DNA of 64,000 bases from NCBI GenBank assembly GCA_905236635.1, contig CAJOCJ010000002.1:1-64000 (forward strand), read 5' to 3'. The notes beneath the pieces were generated by a model. It was not told the DNA's origin. It was given only the letters and a program-made list of their open reading frames with translations, and did no database searches. Of the stretch, positions 7,897 through 18,061 are shown in pieces. The position numbers and the translations under genes were made by a program. This DNA is from an uncultured Bacteroidales bacterium. Lineage in GTDB: Bacteria > Bacteroidota > Bacteroidia > Bacteroidales > F082. The stretch's first letter is position 1; every line of letters starts with the position of its first letter.

Positions 7897-10113
7897 ATGA
7901 AAAAGTTATCATTAACATTTGCGTTCATCTTTGCTTTGATGGGCATCGTGCGCGCTGACGAAGGCATGTGGTTGCCAATGTTCGTCGAGCGCTTGAATTA
8001 TGTCGACATGCAGAAAATGGGTCTCCAGCTGACACCGGAGGAGCTCTACAGCATCAACAATAGCAGTTTGAAAGACGCCATCGTGGGTCTGTCAAACGGC
8101 GCTCATCCACGCGGATTCTTCTGCACTGGTGAGATCGTGTCAAAGAACGGTCTTCTGTTCACCAACCATCACTGCGGCTACAGCTCGATAGCAGCCCTCT
8201 CGACGGTGGAACACGACTATCTCAACGAAGGCTTCGCCGCCAAGAGCTTTGAGGAAGAGCTTCCGGCAGAAGGTGTCTCAGCCTCGTTCCTCGTGAGGAT
8301 GGAAGACGTGACAGCCGAAATCTTCAGCGTCATCGACTTCGACATGGATTACATGGCAAAACAAAAGGCTATCAACGCCAAGATCAAAGAGTTAGAGGAA
8401 GAGGCATCGGAAGGTGGCAAGCTCAACCCTGTCATCAAAGGTTTCTTCGAAGGCAACGAGTATTATATGTTCGTGTACAAGACCTACACCGACGTGCGTC
8501 TCGTGTTCACCGCAGCCCAGTCTATTGGTAAGTTCGGCGGCGACACCGACAACTGGATGTGGCCTCGTCACACCGGCGACTTCAGCGTGTTCCGCGTCTA
8601 TGCTGATGAGAACGGCGAGCCGGCAGAATATGCAGAGAGCAACAAGCCTCTCACTCCTAAGTACAACCTCACCATCAGCCTCGACGGCGTACATCCGGAT
8701 GACTTCACCATGATCTGGGGCTTCCCAGGTTCAACAGAGCGTTACATGAGCTCCTACGGCATCAACTACAACGTCGACAGCTTCTATCCTGTCGTTTACG
8801 AAGTGTTCAAAGCCGAGACCGACGTCATGGATGAGTACATGAAGGTTGACAAGGCTGTCAACATCGCTTATGCCGACAACAAGGCAGGTCTCGCCAACAC
8901 CTGGAAGAACTTCGAAGGCCAGATGACCATGCTCCGCAAGAACAAGGTCGCCGAGCGCAAAGCAGAACTTGAGAAACAATTCGCTGGATGGGTCGATGCA
9001 GAAAAAGCCCGTCAGGAGGAATATGGCGATGCTCTCGAGACACTCGAGGCTATGTACGGCCAGCTCAGCGAGGTTGCTCCAACATTGTTCTATCCTAACT
9101 TCCTGGCACAGCTCAACCCGCTTGGAATGTCAGCAGAATTCATGGAGTATTATATGATTTCGACAGACAAGGAAGCCACAAAAGAAGATAAGAAAGCAGC
9201 AGCAGAGGCTTTGAAAGAAATCGATGTTGACGCTTTGTTCAAAGACCTCGACGCCCGTGTGGAGAAAGGCATGCTCGTGGCAGTTATGGACATCTACGGC
9301 AAGAAGTTCGCTGTCGATGAGATGCCAGAATACATGCAGAAACTAGCCAAGAAGTTCAAAGGCGACTGGAAGGCATTGGCAAGCTACATCTTCGACAACT
9401 CGATGTTCAGCACCGCTGATGGCACCAAGGCATTCATCGAGAAGCCAAGCGCCAAGAAACTCGCCAAAGACCCTGCTTTCGTTATGTTCAACGCCATGAG
9501 AGAGCAGATGATGTCAGTAGCACCGGCATACAGAATGGCACAGATCGCCATCTCCGAGGCTGACCACGACTTTGTGAAAGGTCTCCGCGAGTTCTATGCC
9601 GAGACACAACCTGACAAGGTGCTTTATCCAGATGCAAACTCAACAATGAGAATGAGTTACGGTTCGGTGAAAGACTATCAGCCAGCTGATGCTGTCTCTT
9701 ACGACTACGTATGCACCGCCAACGGCATCCTCGAGAAATACATCCCTGGTGACTTCGAGTTCGACGCTCCACAGGCTCTCCTCGACCTCATCGAGAAACG
9801 CGACTTCGGTCAATATGCCGACGACAACGGCGAGCTCATTACCTGCTTCTTGTCGACCAACGACATCACAGGCGGTAACTCTGGCAGCCCTATCATGAAC
9901 GGCAAGGGCGAGCTCATCGGCTTGGCCTTCGACGGCAACTGGGAGGCTATGAGCGGCGACGTCAACTTCGAGCCTAAGCTCCAGCGCACCATCAACGTCG
10001 ATATCCGTTACGTGCTCTTCATCATCGACAAGGTGTACGGAGCCACCAACCTCATCGACGAGCTTGACATCGTCAAGGCGATGCCTGAGCCTATTAGAGT
10101 TGAAGAAGAATAA
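7897..10113 (+). CDS. S46 family serine dipeptidyl-peptidase (DPP7/DPP11 family)
   Basis: DEGMWLPMF...GFFCTGEIVSKNGLLFTNHHCGY...DNWMWPRHTGDFSVFRVYAD...TGGNSGSPIMNGKGELIGLAFDGNWEAMSGD. Confidence 0.95.
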   Translation: MKKLSLTFAFIFALMGIVRADEGMWLPMFVERLNYVDMQKMGLQLTPEELYSINNSSLKDAIVGLSNGAHPRGFFCTGEIVSKNGLLFTNHHCGYSSIAALSTVEHDYLNEGFAAKSFEEELPAEGVSASFLVRMEDVTAEIFSVIDFDMDYMAKQKAINAKIKELEEEASEGGKLNPVIKGFFEGNEYYMFVYKTYTDVRLVFTAAQSIGKFGGDTDNWMWPRHTGDFSVFRVYADENGEPAEYAESNKPLTPKYNLTISLDGVHPDDFTMIWGFPGSTERYMSSYGINYNVDSFYPVVYEVFKAETDVMDEYMKVDKAVNIAYADNKAGLANTWKNFEGQMTMLRKNKVAERKAELEKQFAGWVDAEKARQEEYGDALETLEAMYGQLSEVAPTLFYPNFLAQLNPLGMSAEFMEYYMISTDKEATKEDKKAAAEALKEIDVDALFKDLDARVEKGMLVAVMDIYGKKFAVDEMPEYMQKLAKKFKGDWKALASYIFDNSMFSTADGTKAFIEKPSAKKLAKDPAFVMFNAMREQMMSVAPAYRMAQIAISEADHDFVKGLREFYAETQPDKVLYPDANSTMRMSYGSVKDYQPADAVSYDYVCTANGILEKYIPGDFEFDAPQALLDLIEKRDFGQYADDNGELITCFLSTNDITGGNSGSPIMNGKGELIGLAFDGNWEAMSGDVNFEPKLQRTINVDIRYVLFIIDKVYGATNLIDELDIVKAMPEPIRVEEE

Positions 10114-11168
10114 TGAGACGGCTGGTCGCGATAGTGATATTGTGTTGCCTCCAGCTGGGCGCGCGCGCCCAGCTGGAGGTGAAGCCAGACTCTTTCAAGG
10201 AAGTGCCTGGCTTCGTCAATATCAACCTGGAGATACAGGCCGACGACAACGACGTGCCATACGCTGTGGTGAAGGTCAAGACCGAAAACATCAGCGACAA
10301 GCAACGTCGTGAGCTGCTCTTTCAGGGCGACGCGGCCACTTTCGTGGAATGCGAGTATAAGGTCGGCGAGGTATGGGTTTATCTAACATACAAAGCCTCG
10401 TATCTGAAGATCTCGCATCCCGATCTGAGCTCCACCGAATTCTGGTTCCCGTTCGACATGAAGCCCAAATGCGGCTACGAGCTGACGTTGGTCAACAATG
10501 CGACGATAACCGACGAGGAGCTTCAGAAACGCATCAAACAGCTCGAGGCAGAACTACAGAACAAGCCCGAGCCGCAGATAGTATATGTGGAGAAGCCGGC
10601 AGAACAGAAACAGCAGAAAAAAGAAGTGAAGCTGGCACGACCGAAGGAATCGACAACTCCGCGTTACAGCTTCATCACCTTTGACGCATCTAAAAACACT
10701 TACAACAAACCGGCTGTCGGATTTACCATCGGTAGCATGCGAAAGGTAGGCGTATTCCTAACCATGATGACGGATTTCAACTTCAATCATTTGGGTGATG
10801 AAGAGTTTAACGAACACCATGACAAGGAATGGATTCAAAATTACGCTGAAACAAACGATTGTTATACATATTCCTCATATGTTTCATTCTCCGTCATCGG
10901 CGGTATTATCTTTAAGGTCTATGGTCCGCTAAACCTGAAAATCGGAGGCGGTTACAGCAACAACTCGGAATGGATTAACGTCACCGACAGACGATCCATC
11001 GACAATGATTTTTGGGTTAGCGACGTGAGTTCATACGGTTTTGGTGGATTGGTCGGTTTACAGATTAATTATGGCAAGATCGTGGTCTCTATCAGCGGCG
11101 CCACCACCAATTTCAAGATTTATGAAGGCAGAATAGGACTAGGTTACGGATTACACGGAAAATTATGA
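10113..11168 (+). CDS. Secreted hypothetical protein with coiled-coil linker
   Basis: Signal peptide MRRLVAIVILCCLQLGARAQ; stop/start overlap with upstream gene; no family recognised. Confidence 0.75.
   Translation: MRRLVAIVILCCLQLGARAQLEVKPDSFKEVPGFVNINLEIQADDNDVPYAVVKVKTENISDKQRRELLFQGDAATFVECEYKVGEVWVYLTYKASYLKISHPDLSSTEFWFPFDMKPKCGYELTLVNNATITDEELQKRIKQLEAELQNKPEPQIVYVEKPAEQKQQKKEVKLARPKESTTPRYSFITFDASKNTYNKPAVGFTIGSMRKVGVFLTMMTDFNFNHLGDEEFNEHHDKEWIQNYAETNDCYTYSSYVSFSVIGGIIFKVYGPLNLKIGGGYSNNSEWINVTDRRSIDNDFWVSDVSSYGFGGLVGLQINYGKIVVSISGATTNFKIYEGRIGLGYGLHGKL
10148..10179. repeat. Perfect 32-bp palindrome inside CDS
   Basis: CCTCCAGCTGGGCGCG|CGCGCCCAGCTGGAGG; every base pairs around the centre 10163/10164. 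Confidence 0.97.
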
Positions 11169-13447
11169 AAAAAACACTAGCTATAATCCTGATTTTCACC
11201 ACGTTTTTCGCTATGGCCAAGGCACAGTCAGGCGAGAACATCGACGTGACACATTATGAGATTCATCTCAACAACCTGGATTTCACAAACCACACTTTAG
11301 AAGCTGTGACAACGGTAACACTTACGGCAACAAGCACCGTAAGCACCATCGACTTGGAGCTTAAGTCTTTGATTGTCAGCAACGTGACATCAAGCGACGC
11401 CAATGTCAGCGGCTTTACACAAGACGGCGACGTGCTCACGATAAACCTCGCAACAGCTCTGGCTGCCAACACAAGTGCCTCGTTTACAATATCTTACGGC
11501 GGCAACACCTTCAACGACGGTTGGGGAGGCATACTCTGGAGCGGCGGCTATGTATGCAACATGGGCGTGGGATTCGAGTCGGTGCCGCACAACCTCGGCA
11601 AGACATGGTTCCCATGCGTCGATAACTTCACCGACAAGGCCACTTACGAAGTTTTCGTCACAGTGCCGACAGCATTGGCGGCGGTATGCGGCGGAAACCT
11701 CGAAAGCAATATCGACAACGGCAACGGCACCCACACAGTGCATTATGTTGTGCCTCAGGAGATTGCGACGTATCACATCTCGTTTGTGGCAGGCGATTAC
11801 GTGGAATGGGCCGACACCTACGAAGGCATGGAACGCGACATCCCCATCAACGTGTATGTGAAACCGAGCCAGCTCAACAAAGTGGAAGGCACCTTCGTGA
11901 ATGTGAAGGAGATTGCGAGCTATTTTGAAAACTGCTACGGCCCCTATCCGTTTAACAGGATAGGCTATGCCATCACCAGCGTGGGCTGCATGGAACATAT
12001 AGACAACATCGGCATCACCAGCGGCGTGCTGACAGGCAACACCAGCCAGGAGAGCTATATCGCACACGAGATGTCGCACATGTGGTTCGGCAATAAGATA
12101 ACCTGTGCGCGAGCCGAAGAGATGTGGCTCAACGAAGGATTCGCCCAGTTTTGCGGCATAAACTATCAAGAGGCCGTGTACGACGAGGCGACATATCAAG
12201 ACGAGATGAACGGTGTCATGGAGACAGTGATGAAGTCATACGACAAAAACGAAGGCTGGCTCGCGCTCGATGACGTGCCGATGGACATGACCTACGGCAA
12301 TACCGTCTATCAGAAAGGCGCCACCGTGGTACACACATTGAGAAACTACCTAGGCAAAGACTTGTTCAACGAGGCGATGCGCCATTATCTGAACAAATTT
12401 GCTTACCAAAGTGTCACCTCAAACGATTTGAGAGACGCCATAACGGAATATACCGGCATCGACATGACAGGGTTCTTTGAGACGTACGTCTCGACCTGCG
12501 GTGAGCCGCATTATGCCATCGACTGGTTTACTTGCACACCCAACGGCAGCCAGTTCGACGTGGAGGTGTCCACCAGCCAAAGACACCGTCACAGCGACCA
12601 TATCGGCAGCGGCGTGATTTTGGAACTCGCCTTCATGGACAGCGACTGGAACATAGTGACCGACACCATGCACTGGGACGGACAATACGGACATACCACC
12701 AAAACCCTTGATTTTCAGCCTATCGCTGTGTTTGCGGACTATTACAACAAGGCATTGGATGCCAAGATTGACAGAAATTATGTAATGAAGACGACGGGCA
12801 AGGCATCTGGTATGTACTTCGAGGCTAATGTCGCCTCCATCACCGACTCGACATTCATACACATCGAGAATCATCTTGTTGGGGCTGACCACGAGGGAAA
12901 CAACGACTGGGAATACACCTTCCATCCGGATAAATACTGGACCATTTTCCGTGACGACAAAGGCACTGCCGACATCAACGGGGTGTTCACCTACTCTAAA
13001 GCCAACGACGGATGCATCATACATACACAGAATGACTCAGTGGTGCTGTTATGGCGTCCAAATGCCGCAACAATATGGTACTTAATACCTTACGAGACAT
13101 ACGGAACATGGCAGTTAGGACGACTCACTGTGCCGGAGCTGATCTCGGGCGACTACACCTTCGCGGTGATAGACAAGTCGCATCTCGGCGCAGGTGAATT
13201 ACCGCAAAGCGAAGTGTCGTTTACCGTCACGCCCAATCCTGCCGAGAGCCAGATAAGGATAGCTTCCGAGTTAGACGAATACAATGTATTGATAGTCAAT
13301 GCATTGGGACAGACCATAAGCACATTTCCCGTTAAGGGTAAAGAAAAAATAATTTCTATAAGTGATTATAAATCAGGCATTTACTACATCAACTTTATAG
13401 ACAGAAATAAAAATATAATTTCTACACAAAAATTGATAAAGAGATAA
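11165..13447 (+). CDS. M1 family metallopeptidase with T9SS sorting domain
   Basis: VGCMEHIDNIG; HEMSHMWFGNKITCARAEEMWLNEGFAQF (HExxH-18-E); C-terminal VTPNPAESQIRI...GIYYINF. Confidence 0.93.
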   Translation: MKKTLAIILIFTTFFAMAKAQSGENIDVTHYEIHLNNLDFTNHTLEAVTTVTLTATSTVSTIDLELKSLIVSNVTSSDANVSGFTQDGDVLTINLATALAANTSASFTISYGGNTFNDGWGGILWSGGYVCNMGVGFESVPHNLGKTWFPCVDNFTDKATYEVFVTVPTALAAVCGGNLESNIDNGNGTHTVHYVVPQEIATYHISFVAGDYVEWADTYEGMERDIPINVYVKPSQLNKVEGTFVNVKEIASYFENCYGPYPFNRIGYAITSVGCMEHIDNIGITSGVLTGNTSQESYIAHEMSHMWFGNKITCARAEEMWLNEGFAQFCGINYQEAVYDEATYQDEMNGVMETVMKSYDKNEGWLALDDVPMDMTYGNTVYQKGATVVHTLRNYLGKDLFNEAMRHYLNKFAYQSVTSNDLRDAITEYTGIDMTGFFETYVSTCGEPHYAIDWFTCTPNGSQFDVEVSTSQRHRHSDHIGSGVILELAFMDSDWNIVTDTMHWDGQYGHTTKTLDFQPIAVFADYYNKALDAKIDRNYVMKTTGKASGMYFEANVASITDSTFIHIENHLVGADHEGNNDWEYTFHPDKYWTIFRDDKGTADINGVFTYSKANDGCIIHTQNDSVVLLWRPNAATIWYLIPYETYGTWQLGRLTVPELISGDYTFAVIDKSHLGAGELPQSEVSFTVTPNPAESQIRIASELDEYNVLIVNALGQTISTFPVKGKEKIISISDYKSGIYYINFIDRNKNIISTQKLIKR

Positions 13448-13510
13448 TATTTTTGCTTAATTTTGCAAAGAAATTCGAATTTTAATTTTTAATAACGTTA
13501 TTATCAAATT

Positions 13511-13927
13511 ATGAACCCAACCCATATTGAACACATTGGAATTGCTGTCAAAAGCTTAGACGAGTCGATTCCAGTTTTCGAGGCAATGCTCGGAACGAAA
13601 TGCTATGCCATTGAAGAAGTGAAGGATCAGAAGGTGAAGACCGCGTTTTTCAAGGTCGGTCAGACGAAGATCGAGCTTTTGGAGCCGACATCGCCTGAGA
13701 GCACCATCGCTGCTTTCATTGAGAAAAACGGTGGCAAGGGCGGCATGCATCATATCGCTTTCGCTGTGGAAGGCATCGAGAATCAGTTAGCTAGCGCCAA
13801 GGCTGCAGGTTTCCGTCTCATCGACGAGACACCACGTGGCGGTGCTGAAGGTCTGACCATCGCTTTCCTGCACCCGAAGTCGACAGCCGGCGTGCTCACA
13901 GAACTTTGCGAAAACAAGAACAAATAA
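13511..13927 (+). CDS. mce: Methylmalonyl-CoA epimerase
   Basis: THIEHIGIAVKSLDESIPVFEAMLG...GKGGMHHIAFAVEGIE; glyoxalase-fold family. Confidence 0.95.
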   Translation: MNPTHIEHIGIAVKSLDESIPVFEAMLGTKCYAIEEVKDQKVKTAFFKVGQTKIELLEPTSPESTIAAFIEKNGGKGGMHHIAFAVEGIENQLASAKAAGFRLIDETPRGGAEGLTIAFLHPKSTAGVLTELCENKNK

Positions 13928-13942
13928 TAAAAATATCAGAAA

Positions 13943-15502
13943 ATGTTAATCGAACAGAAAATTCAAGAATTGTTGGACAAGCGCGCTCTTGCCCGTCTTG
14001 GTGGCGGCGAGAAACGTATCATTTCACAACATGAAAAAGGAAAGTACACCGCTCGTGAGCGCATCGCGATGTTGCTTGACGAGGGCAGCTTCGAGGAGTT
14101 CGACATGTTCCTCACCCACCGCACCACCGACTTCGGTCTGGAGAAGCAGGTGTATCTCGGTGACGGCGTCGTGACAGGCTACGGCACCATCGAAGGCCGT
14201 CTCGTTTACGTGTATTCACAAGACTTCACGGTGCTCGGCGGCTCGTTGTCGGAGACCATGTCGAAGAAGATCTGCAAGGTGATGGACCAGGCCATGAAGG
14301 TCGGCGCTCCTATCATCGGCATCAACGACTCAGGCGGTGCCCGTATCCAGGAGGGCTCGCGCTCACTCGCTGGCTTCGCTGAGATTTTCCAGCGTAACAT
14401 CAACGCCTCGGGTGTGGTGCCACAGATCAGCGCCATCTTCGGTCCTTGTGCCGGAGGCGCAGTGTATTCACCGGCATTGACCGACTTCATCCTCATGACC
14501 GAGCAGAACAGCTATATGTTCCTCACAGGTCCTAAGGTAGTGAAGACGGTGACAGGTGAAGACGTTGACACCGACCAGCTCGGCGGCGCCTTGGTGCACA
14601 ACACCAAGTCAGGCGTGAGCCAGTTTATGGCAGCAACAGAGGAAGAAGGCTTACAGCTCATCCGCGAGCTCGTCTCCTACCTCCCACAGAACAACCTCGA
14701 AGAGGCTCCGCGCATCGAATGCAACGACCCTATCGACCGTAAGGAAGACTTCCTCAACCAGCTTATCCCTGACAACCCGAACAAGCCATACGACATGCAG
14801 CAGATCATCCACGCCATCGTGGACAACGGCGAGTTCCTCGAGGTCGCAAAAGACTTCGCAAAGAACCTCATCGTCGGCTTCGCACGTTTCGACGGCAAAC
14901 CGGTGGGTATCGTCGCCAATAACCCTGCCTTCTTAGCAGGTGTTTTGGATATCAACAGTTCACGTAAGGGCGCTCGTTTCGTCCGTTTCTGCGACGCCTT
15001 CAACATCCCGATCGTGACTTTGGTCGACGTCCCTGGCTTCTTGCCTGGCACGGTACAGGAATATGGCGGTGTCATCACCCACGGTGCCAAGATGCTGTTC
15101 GCCTATGGCGAGGCTACGGTGCCGAAGGTGACAATCACCATCCGCAAGTCATACGGCGGCTCGCACCTCGTGATGGGTTGCAAGCAGCTCCGCGCTGACA
15201 TCAACTACGCATGGCCAACAGCAGAGATCGCCGTCATGGGTCCTTCAGGCGCTGTCGAGATCCTCAACGGCAAAGAGATCTCAGCCATCGAGAATCCTGA
15301 TGAGAAAGCCGAGTTAGTGGCAAAGAAAGAACAGGAATACCGCGACAAGTTCGCCAATCCTTACGACGCTGCTAAATATGGCTACATCGACGACGTCATC
15401 GAGCCACGCAACACACGTTTCCGCGTCATCAGAGCCCTTCAGGCACTCGAGACAAAGAAAGACACCAACCCGCCTAAGAAGCATTGTAACATTCCACTTT
15501 AA
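13943..15502 (+). CDS. mmdA: Methylmalonyl-CoA decarboxylase alpha / acyl-CoA carboxylase carboxyltransferase
   Basis: [17 protein letters not shown]...[40 protein letters not shown]...[14 protein letters not shown]; followed by gamma/BCCP/beta subunits. Confidence 0.95.
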   Translation: MLIEQKIQELLDKRALARLGGGEKRIISQHEKGKYTARERIAMLLDEGSFEEFDMFLTHRTTDFGLEKQVYLGDGVVTGYGTIEGRLVYVYSQDFTVLGGSLSETMSKKICKVMDQAMKVGAPIIGINDSGGARIQEGSRSLAGFAEIFQRNINASGVVPQISAIFGPCAGGAVYSPALTDFILMTEQNSYMFLTGPKVVKTVTGEDVDTDQLGGALVHNTKSGVSQFMAATEEEGLQLIRELVSYLPQNNLEEAPRIECNDPIDRKEDFLNQLIPDNPNKPYDMQQIIHAIVDNGEFLEVAKDFAKNLIVGFARFDGKPVGIVANNPAFLAGVLDINSSRKGARFVRFCDAFNIPIVTLVDVPGFLPGTVQEYGGVITHGAKMLFAYGEATVPKVTITIRKSYGGSHLVMGCKQLRADINYAWPTAEIAVMGPSGAVEILNGKEISAIENPDEKAELVAKKEQEYRDKFANPYDAAKYGYIDDVIEPRNTRFRVIRALQALETKKDTNPPKKHCNIPL

Positions 15503-15505
15503 GTC

Positions 15506-15547
15506 GAATTGAGAATTGACAATTGAGAATTGAGAATTGATAATTTA
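15506..15547 (+). repeat. Tandem heptamer GAATTGA x5
   Basis: gaattga, gaattga, caattga, gaattga, gaattga, taattta; begins 3 nt after the mmdA stop and fills the gap to the next gene. Confidence 0.93.
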
Positions 15548-15554
15548 AAAGAAA

Positions 15555-15941
15555 ATGGAAATGTTAACGATATTATTATCAGCTGTACATGAGCCTATCG
15601 TCACTCACGATTGGGTTGTCACCGTTGGTGGTTTCTGCATCGTGATCACGGCCTTGGTGGTATTGTTTTTGATCTTCACCGGATTCTCGAAACTCGTAAA
15701 CCACGACTTCAAGAAAAGCAAGAAGACGACAACCACTACCACAACGCCGAGCACATCTACAGCAGCGGGCTGGAAGGTCGACGACGACCTCGCAGTGGTC
15801 ATCGGACTGGCTCTCGCATTGTCGAAAGACGTGCATGACGAGGAGTCGGGATTTGTGACCATTCAGAGAGTCGAACGCCGCTACTCCCCATGGAGCTCGA
15901 AGATTTACGGATTAAATGGTTTAAACAGAAGAAATTACTAA
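15555..15941 (+). CDS. OadG-family small membrane subunit of Na+-pumping decarboxylase
   Basis: One TM helix, Thr/Lys-rich linker and short C-terminal domain; position in operon. Confidence 0.8.
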   Translation: MEMLTILLSAVHEPIVTHDWVVTVGGFCIVITALVVLFLIFTGFSKLVNHDFKKSKKTTTTTTTPSTSTAAGWKVDDDLAVVIGLALALSKDVHDEESGFVTIQRVERRYSPWSSKIYGLNGLNRRNY

Positions 15942-15944
15942 GCT

Positions 15945-16382
15945 ATGAAGAAATTTAAATTCACAGTCAACGGAAAAGAGTACGAAGTCGAAGTGAAGAG
16001 CTACGAAGGCGAAAATGCCGAAGTGGTGGTCGACGGCACTCAATATAATGTTACAGTCCAGCGTGAAGAAGAAGCTGTGCCGACATACGTCGCTCCTAAG
16101 CGTCAGGCTCCGAAACCGGCTGCCGCTCCTAAGCAAGAGGTTGCACCGGCCACCTCGGCACCTGCCGACGGCTACAAGTCATTGGCACCGCTTCCAGGCA
16201 CCGTCATGCAGATCTACGTCAACGTGGGTGACGTCGTGAAACGCGGCGACAAGCTCATGATGTACGAAGCCATGAAGATGGAAAACAACTTCCTCGCTGA
16301 AGTCGACGGAACAATCAAAGAAGTCAAAGTCAGAGTGGGCGACAACATTCTGCAAGGCGCTGTTTTATTTGTAATTGGATAA
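15945..16382 (+). CDS. Biotin carboxyl carrier subunit
   Basis: Pro/Ala linker; LAPLPGTVMQIYVNVGDVVKRGDKLMMYEAMKMENNF biotinylation motif (EAMKM). Confidence 0.93.
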   Translation: MKKFKFTVNGKEYEVEVKSYEGENAEVVVDGTQYNVTVQREEEAVPTYVAPKRQAPKPAAAPKQEVAPATSAPADGYKSLAPLPGTVMQIYVNVGDVVKRGDKLMMYEAMKMENNFLAEVDGTIKEVKVRVGDNILQGAVLFVIG

Positions 16383-16384
16383 TT

Positions 16385-18004
16385 ATGAAGAAGAGATTCA
16401 ACGTTAAAAAGAAAGCTCTGCTCATCGTCGCTTTGATTGCCATGCTGCTCGTGCTTCACGGCATCATGACGTCGAGTCCTGCTATGGCCGAACATGTGTT
16501 CGACAGCACGCAGACCGTCACCCCCGAGATGGTGACGACAGAGCTCACGCCTGAGGCTCAGGACGCCGAGATACAGACTCTCTCGGCAGGTGAGGCCATC
16601 GGCGACGGAATGTATTCGTTCTGGCAGTTTACGGGCTTCAGGAACTGCACACGAGGCAACCTCATCATGATTTTGGTGGCATTCGTGTTTATCTTCCTTG
16701 CCGTGAAATACGACTTCGAGCCTATGCTGCTCATCCCTATCGGAGTGGGTATCATAGTGGGTAACATCCCGTTTATCCAAGACTCGTATACCTTCGACCT
16801 TCAAGGCGCTCTCGCAGCCTTGTCAAAGATCGAGATTCAAGGAAATCTCACTTTCGACTTGACGGAAGCCCAGAAGTTCTTTGTAGGACTCTTTGCCGGA
16901 CAAGGCGAGATGAACTGCACGCAGGCTCTCGAGCACTTCCACAGCATGACTCCTGAGCAGCTGCAGGCGTTCCTGCCAGCCGGTATGGACCCGACAGCAC
17001 CAAACACAGCGAAGTTCTTCGACGGCCTCATCAGCCAGGTGTTCAATATGAACATCCAGACTGGCGTCTATCAGAAAGGCTCGGTGTTGAACTACCTGTA
17101 TTTCGGAGTGCGTCAGGGTATCTATCCTCCTTTGATTTTCTTGGGAATCGGCGCTATGACCGACTTCTCGTCGCTTATCTCACAGCCTCGTCTGATGATC
17201 CTCGGCGCCGCCGCCCAGCTCGGCGTGTTCATCACGTTCATCAGCGCGCGTGCGTTAGGCTTCGACCCGCATGAGGCAGCTGCCATCGGTATCATCGGCG
17301 GCGCCGACGGTCCTACCGCTATCTTCATCTCCACCAAGATGGCTCCACACCTCCTCGGTGCAATCGCTATCGCGGCATATTCGTACATGGCCTTGGTGCC
17401 TGTCATCCAGCCGCCTATCATGCGTCTGCTCACCACCAAGGAAGAGCGCTTGATCAAGATGAGAGAGCCACGTGCCGTAGGCAAGACAGAGAAGGTCATC
17501 TTCCCTATCGTCGGCCTGCTTCTCACCACCTTCATCAGCCCGTCAGCCTTGCCGTTGCTCGGTATGCTGTTCTTCGGCAACCTGTTGAAAGAGAGCGGCG
17601 TGACGAAACGTCTGGCTAACACAGCAGCCAACCCACTCATCGACATCGTGACCATCCTGTTAGGTCTCACCGTCGGTGCCTCGACGCAGGCCGACGTGTT
17701 CCTGACAACAGACTCGCTCATCATCTTCGCTTTGGGTGCTTGCTCGTTTGCCGTCGCAACCTTCGGCGGCGTGTGCGGCGCTAAGCTGATGAACGTCTTC
17801 TGCAAGGAAGGTAACAAAATCAACCCTCTCATCGGTAACGCTGGCGTGTCGGCAGTGCCTGACGCAGCACGTGTCTCCGAGGTCGAGGGACAGAAATACG
17901 ACCCATCGAACCACCTCCTCATGCACGCCATGGCACCAAACGTTGCAGGTGTTATCGGCTCGGCAGTGGCAGCTGGTATCTTGATGAGCTTCATTGGAAT
18001 TTAA
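16385..18004 (+). CDS. Na+-translocating decarboxylase beta subunit
   Basis: GNLIMILVAFVFIFLAVKYDFEPMLLIPIG...GIYPPLIFLGIGAMTDFSSLI...GIIGGADGPTAIFISTKMAPHLLGAIAIAAYSYMALVPVIQPP. Confidence 0.95.
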   Translation: MKKRFNVKKKALLIVALIAMLLVLHGIMTSSPAMAEHVFDSTQTVTPEMVTTELTPEAQDAEIQTLSAGEAIGDGMYSFWQFTGFRNCTRGNLIMILVAFVFIFLAVKYDFEPMLLIPIGVGIIVGNIPFIQDSYTFDLQGALAALSKIEIQGNLTFDLTEAQKFFVGLFAGQGEMNCTQALEHFHSMTPEQLQAFLPAGMDPTAPNTAKFFDGLISQVFNMNIQTGVYQKGSVLNYLYFGVRQGIYPPLIFLGIGAMTDFSSLISQPRLMILGAAAQLGVFITFISARALGFDPHEAAAIGIIGGADGPTAIFISTKMAPHLLGAIAIAAYSYMALVPVIQPPIMRLLTTKEERLIKMREPRAVGKTEKVIFPIVGLLLTTFISPSALPLLGMLFFGNLLKESGVTKRLANTAANPLIDIVTILLGLTVGASTQADVFLTTDSLIIFALGACSFAVATFGGVCGAKLMNVFCKEGNKINPLIGNAGVSAVPDAARVSEVEGQKYDPSNHLLMHAMAPNVAGVIGSAVAAGILMSFIGI

Positions 18005-18016
18005 TTTGAAATAACC

Positions 18017-18045
18017 GTAGAGACGTCATAATATGGCGTCTCTAC
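18017..18045. repeat. GTAGAGACG palindromic element, copy 1
   Basis: GTAGAGACGTCATAATATGGCGTCTCTAC, near-perfect palindrome followed by ATTTTTTAT; could also terminate the mmd operon. Confidence 0.85.
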
Positions 18046-18061
18046 ATTTTTTATCGGTATT

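Noticed and set aside
11390-12199. 269-aa minus-strand ORF opposite the M1 peptidase
   Set aside because: Shadow ORF over the catalytic HExxH region of the sense gene.
17122-17994. 290-aa minus-strand ORF opposite the decarboxylase beta subunit
   Set aside because: Shadow of a strongly conserved membrane protein; composition reflects the complementary strand.
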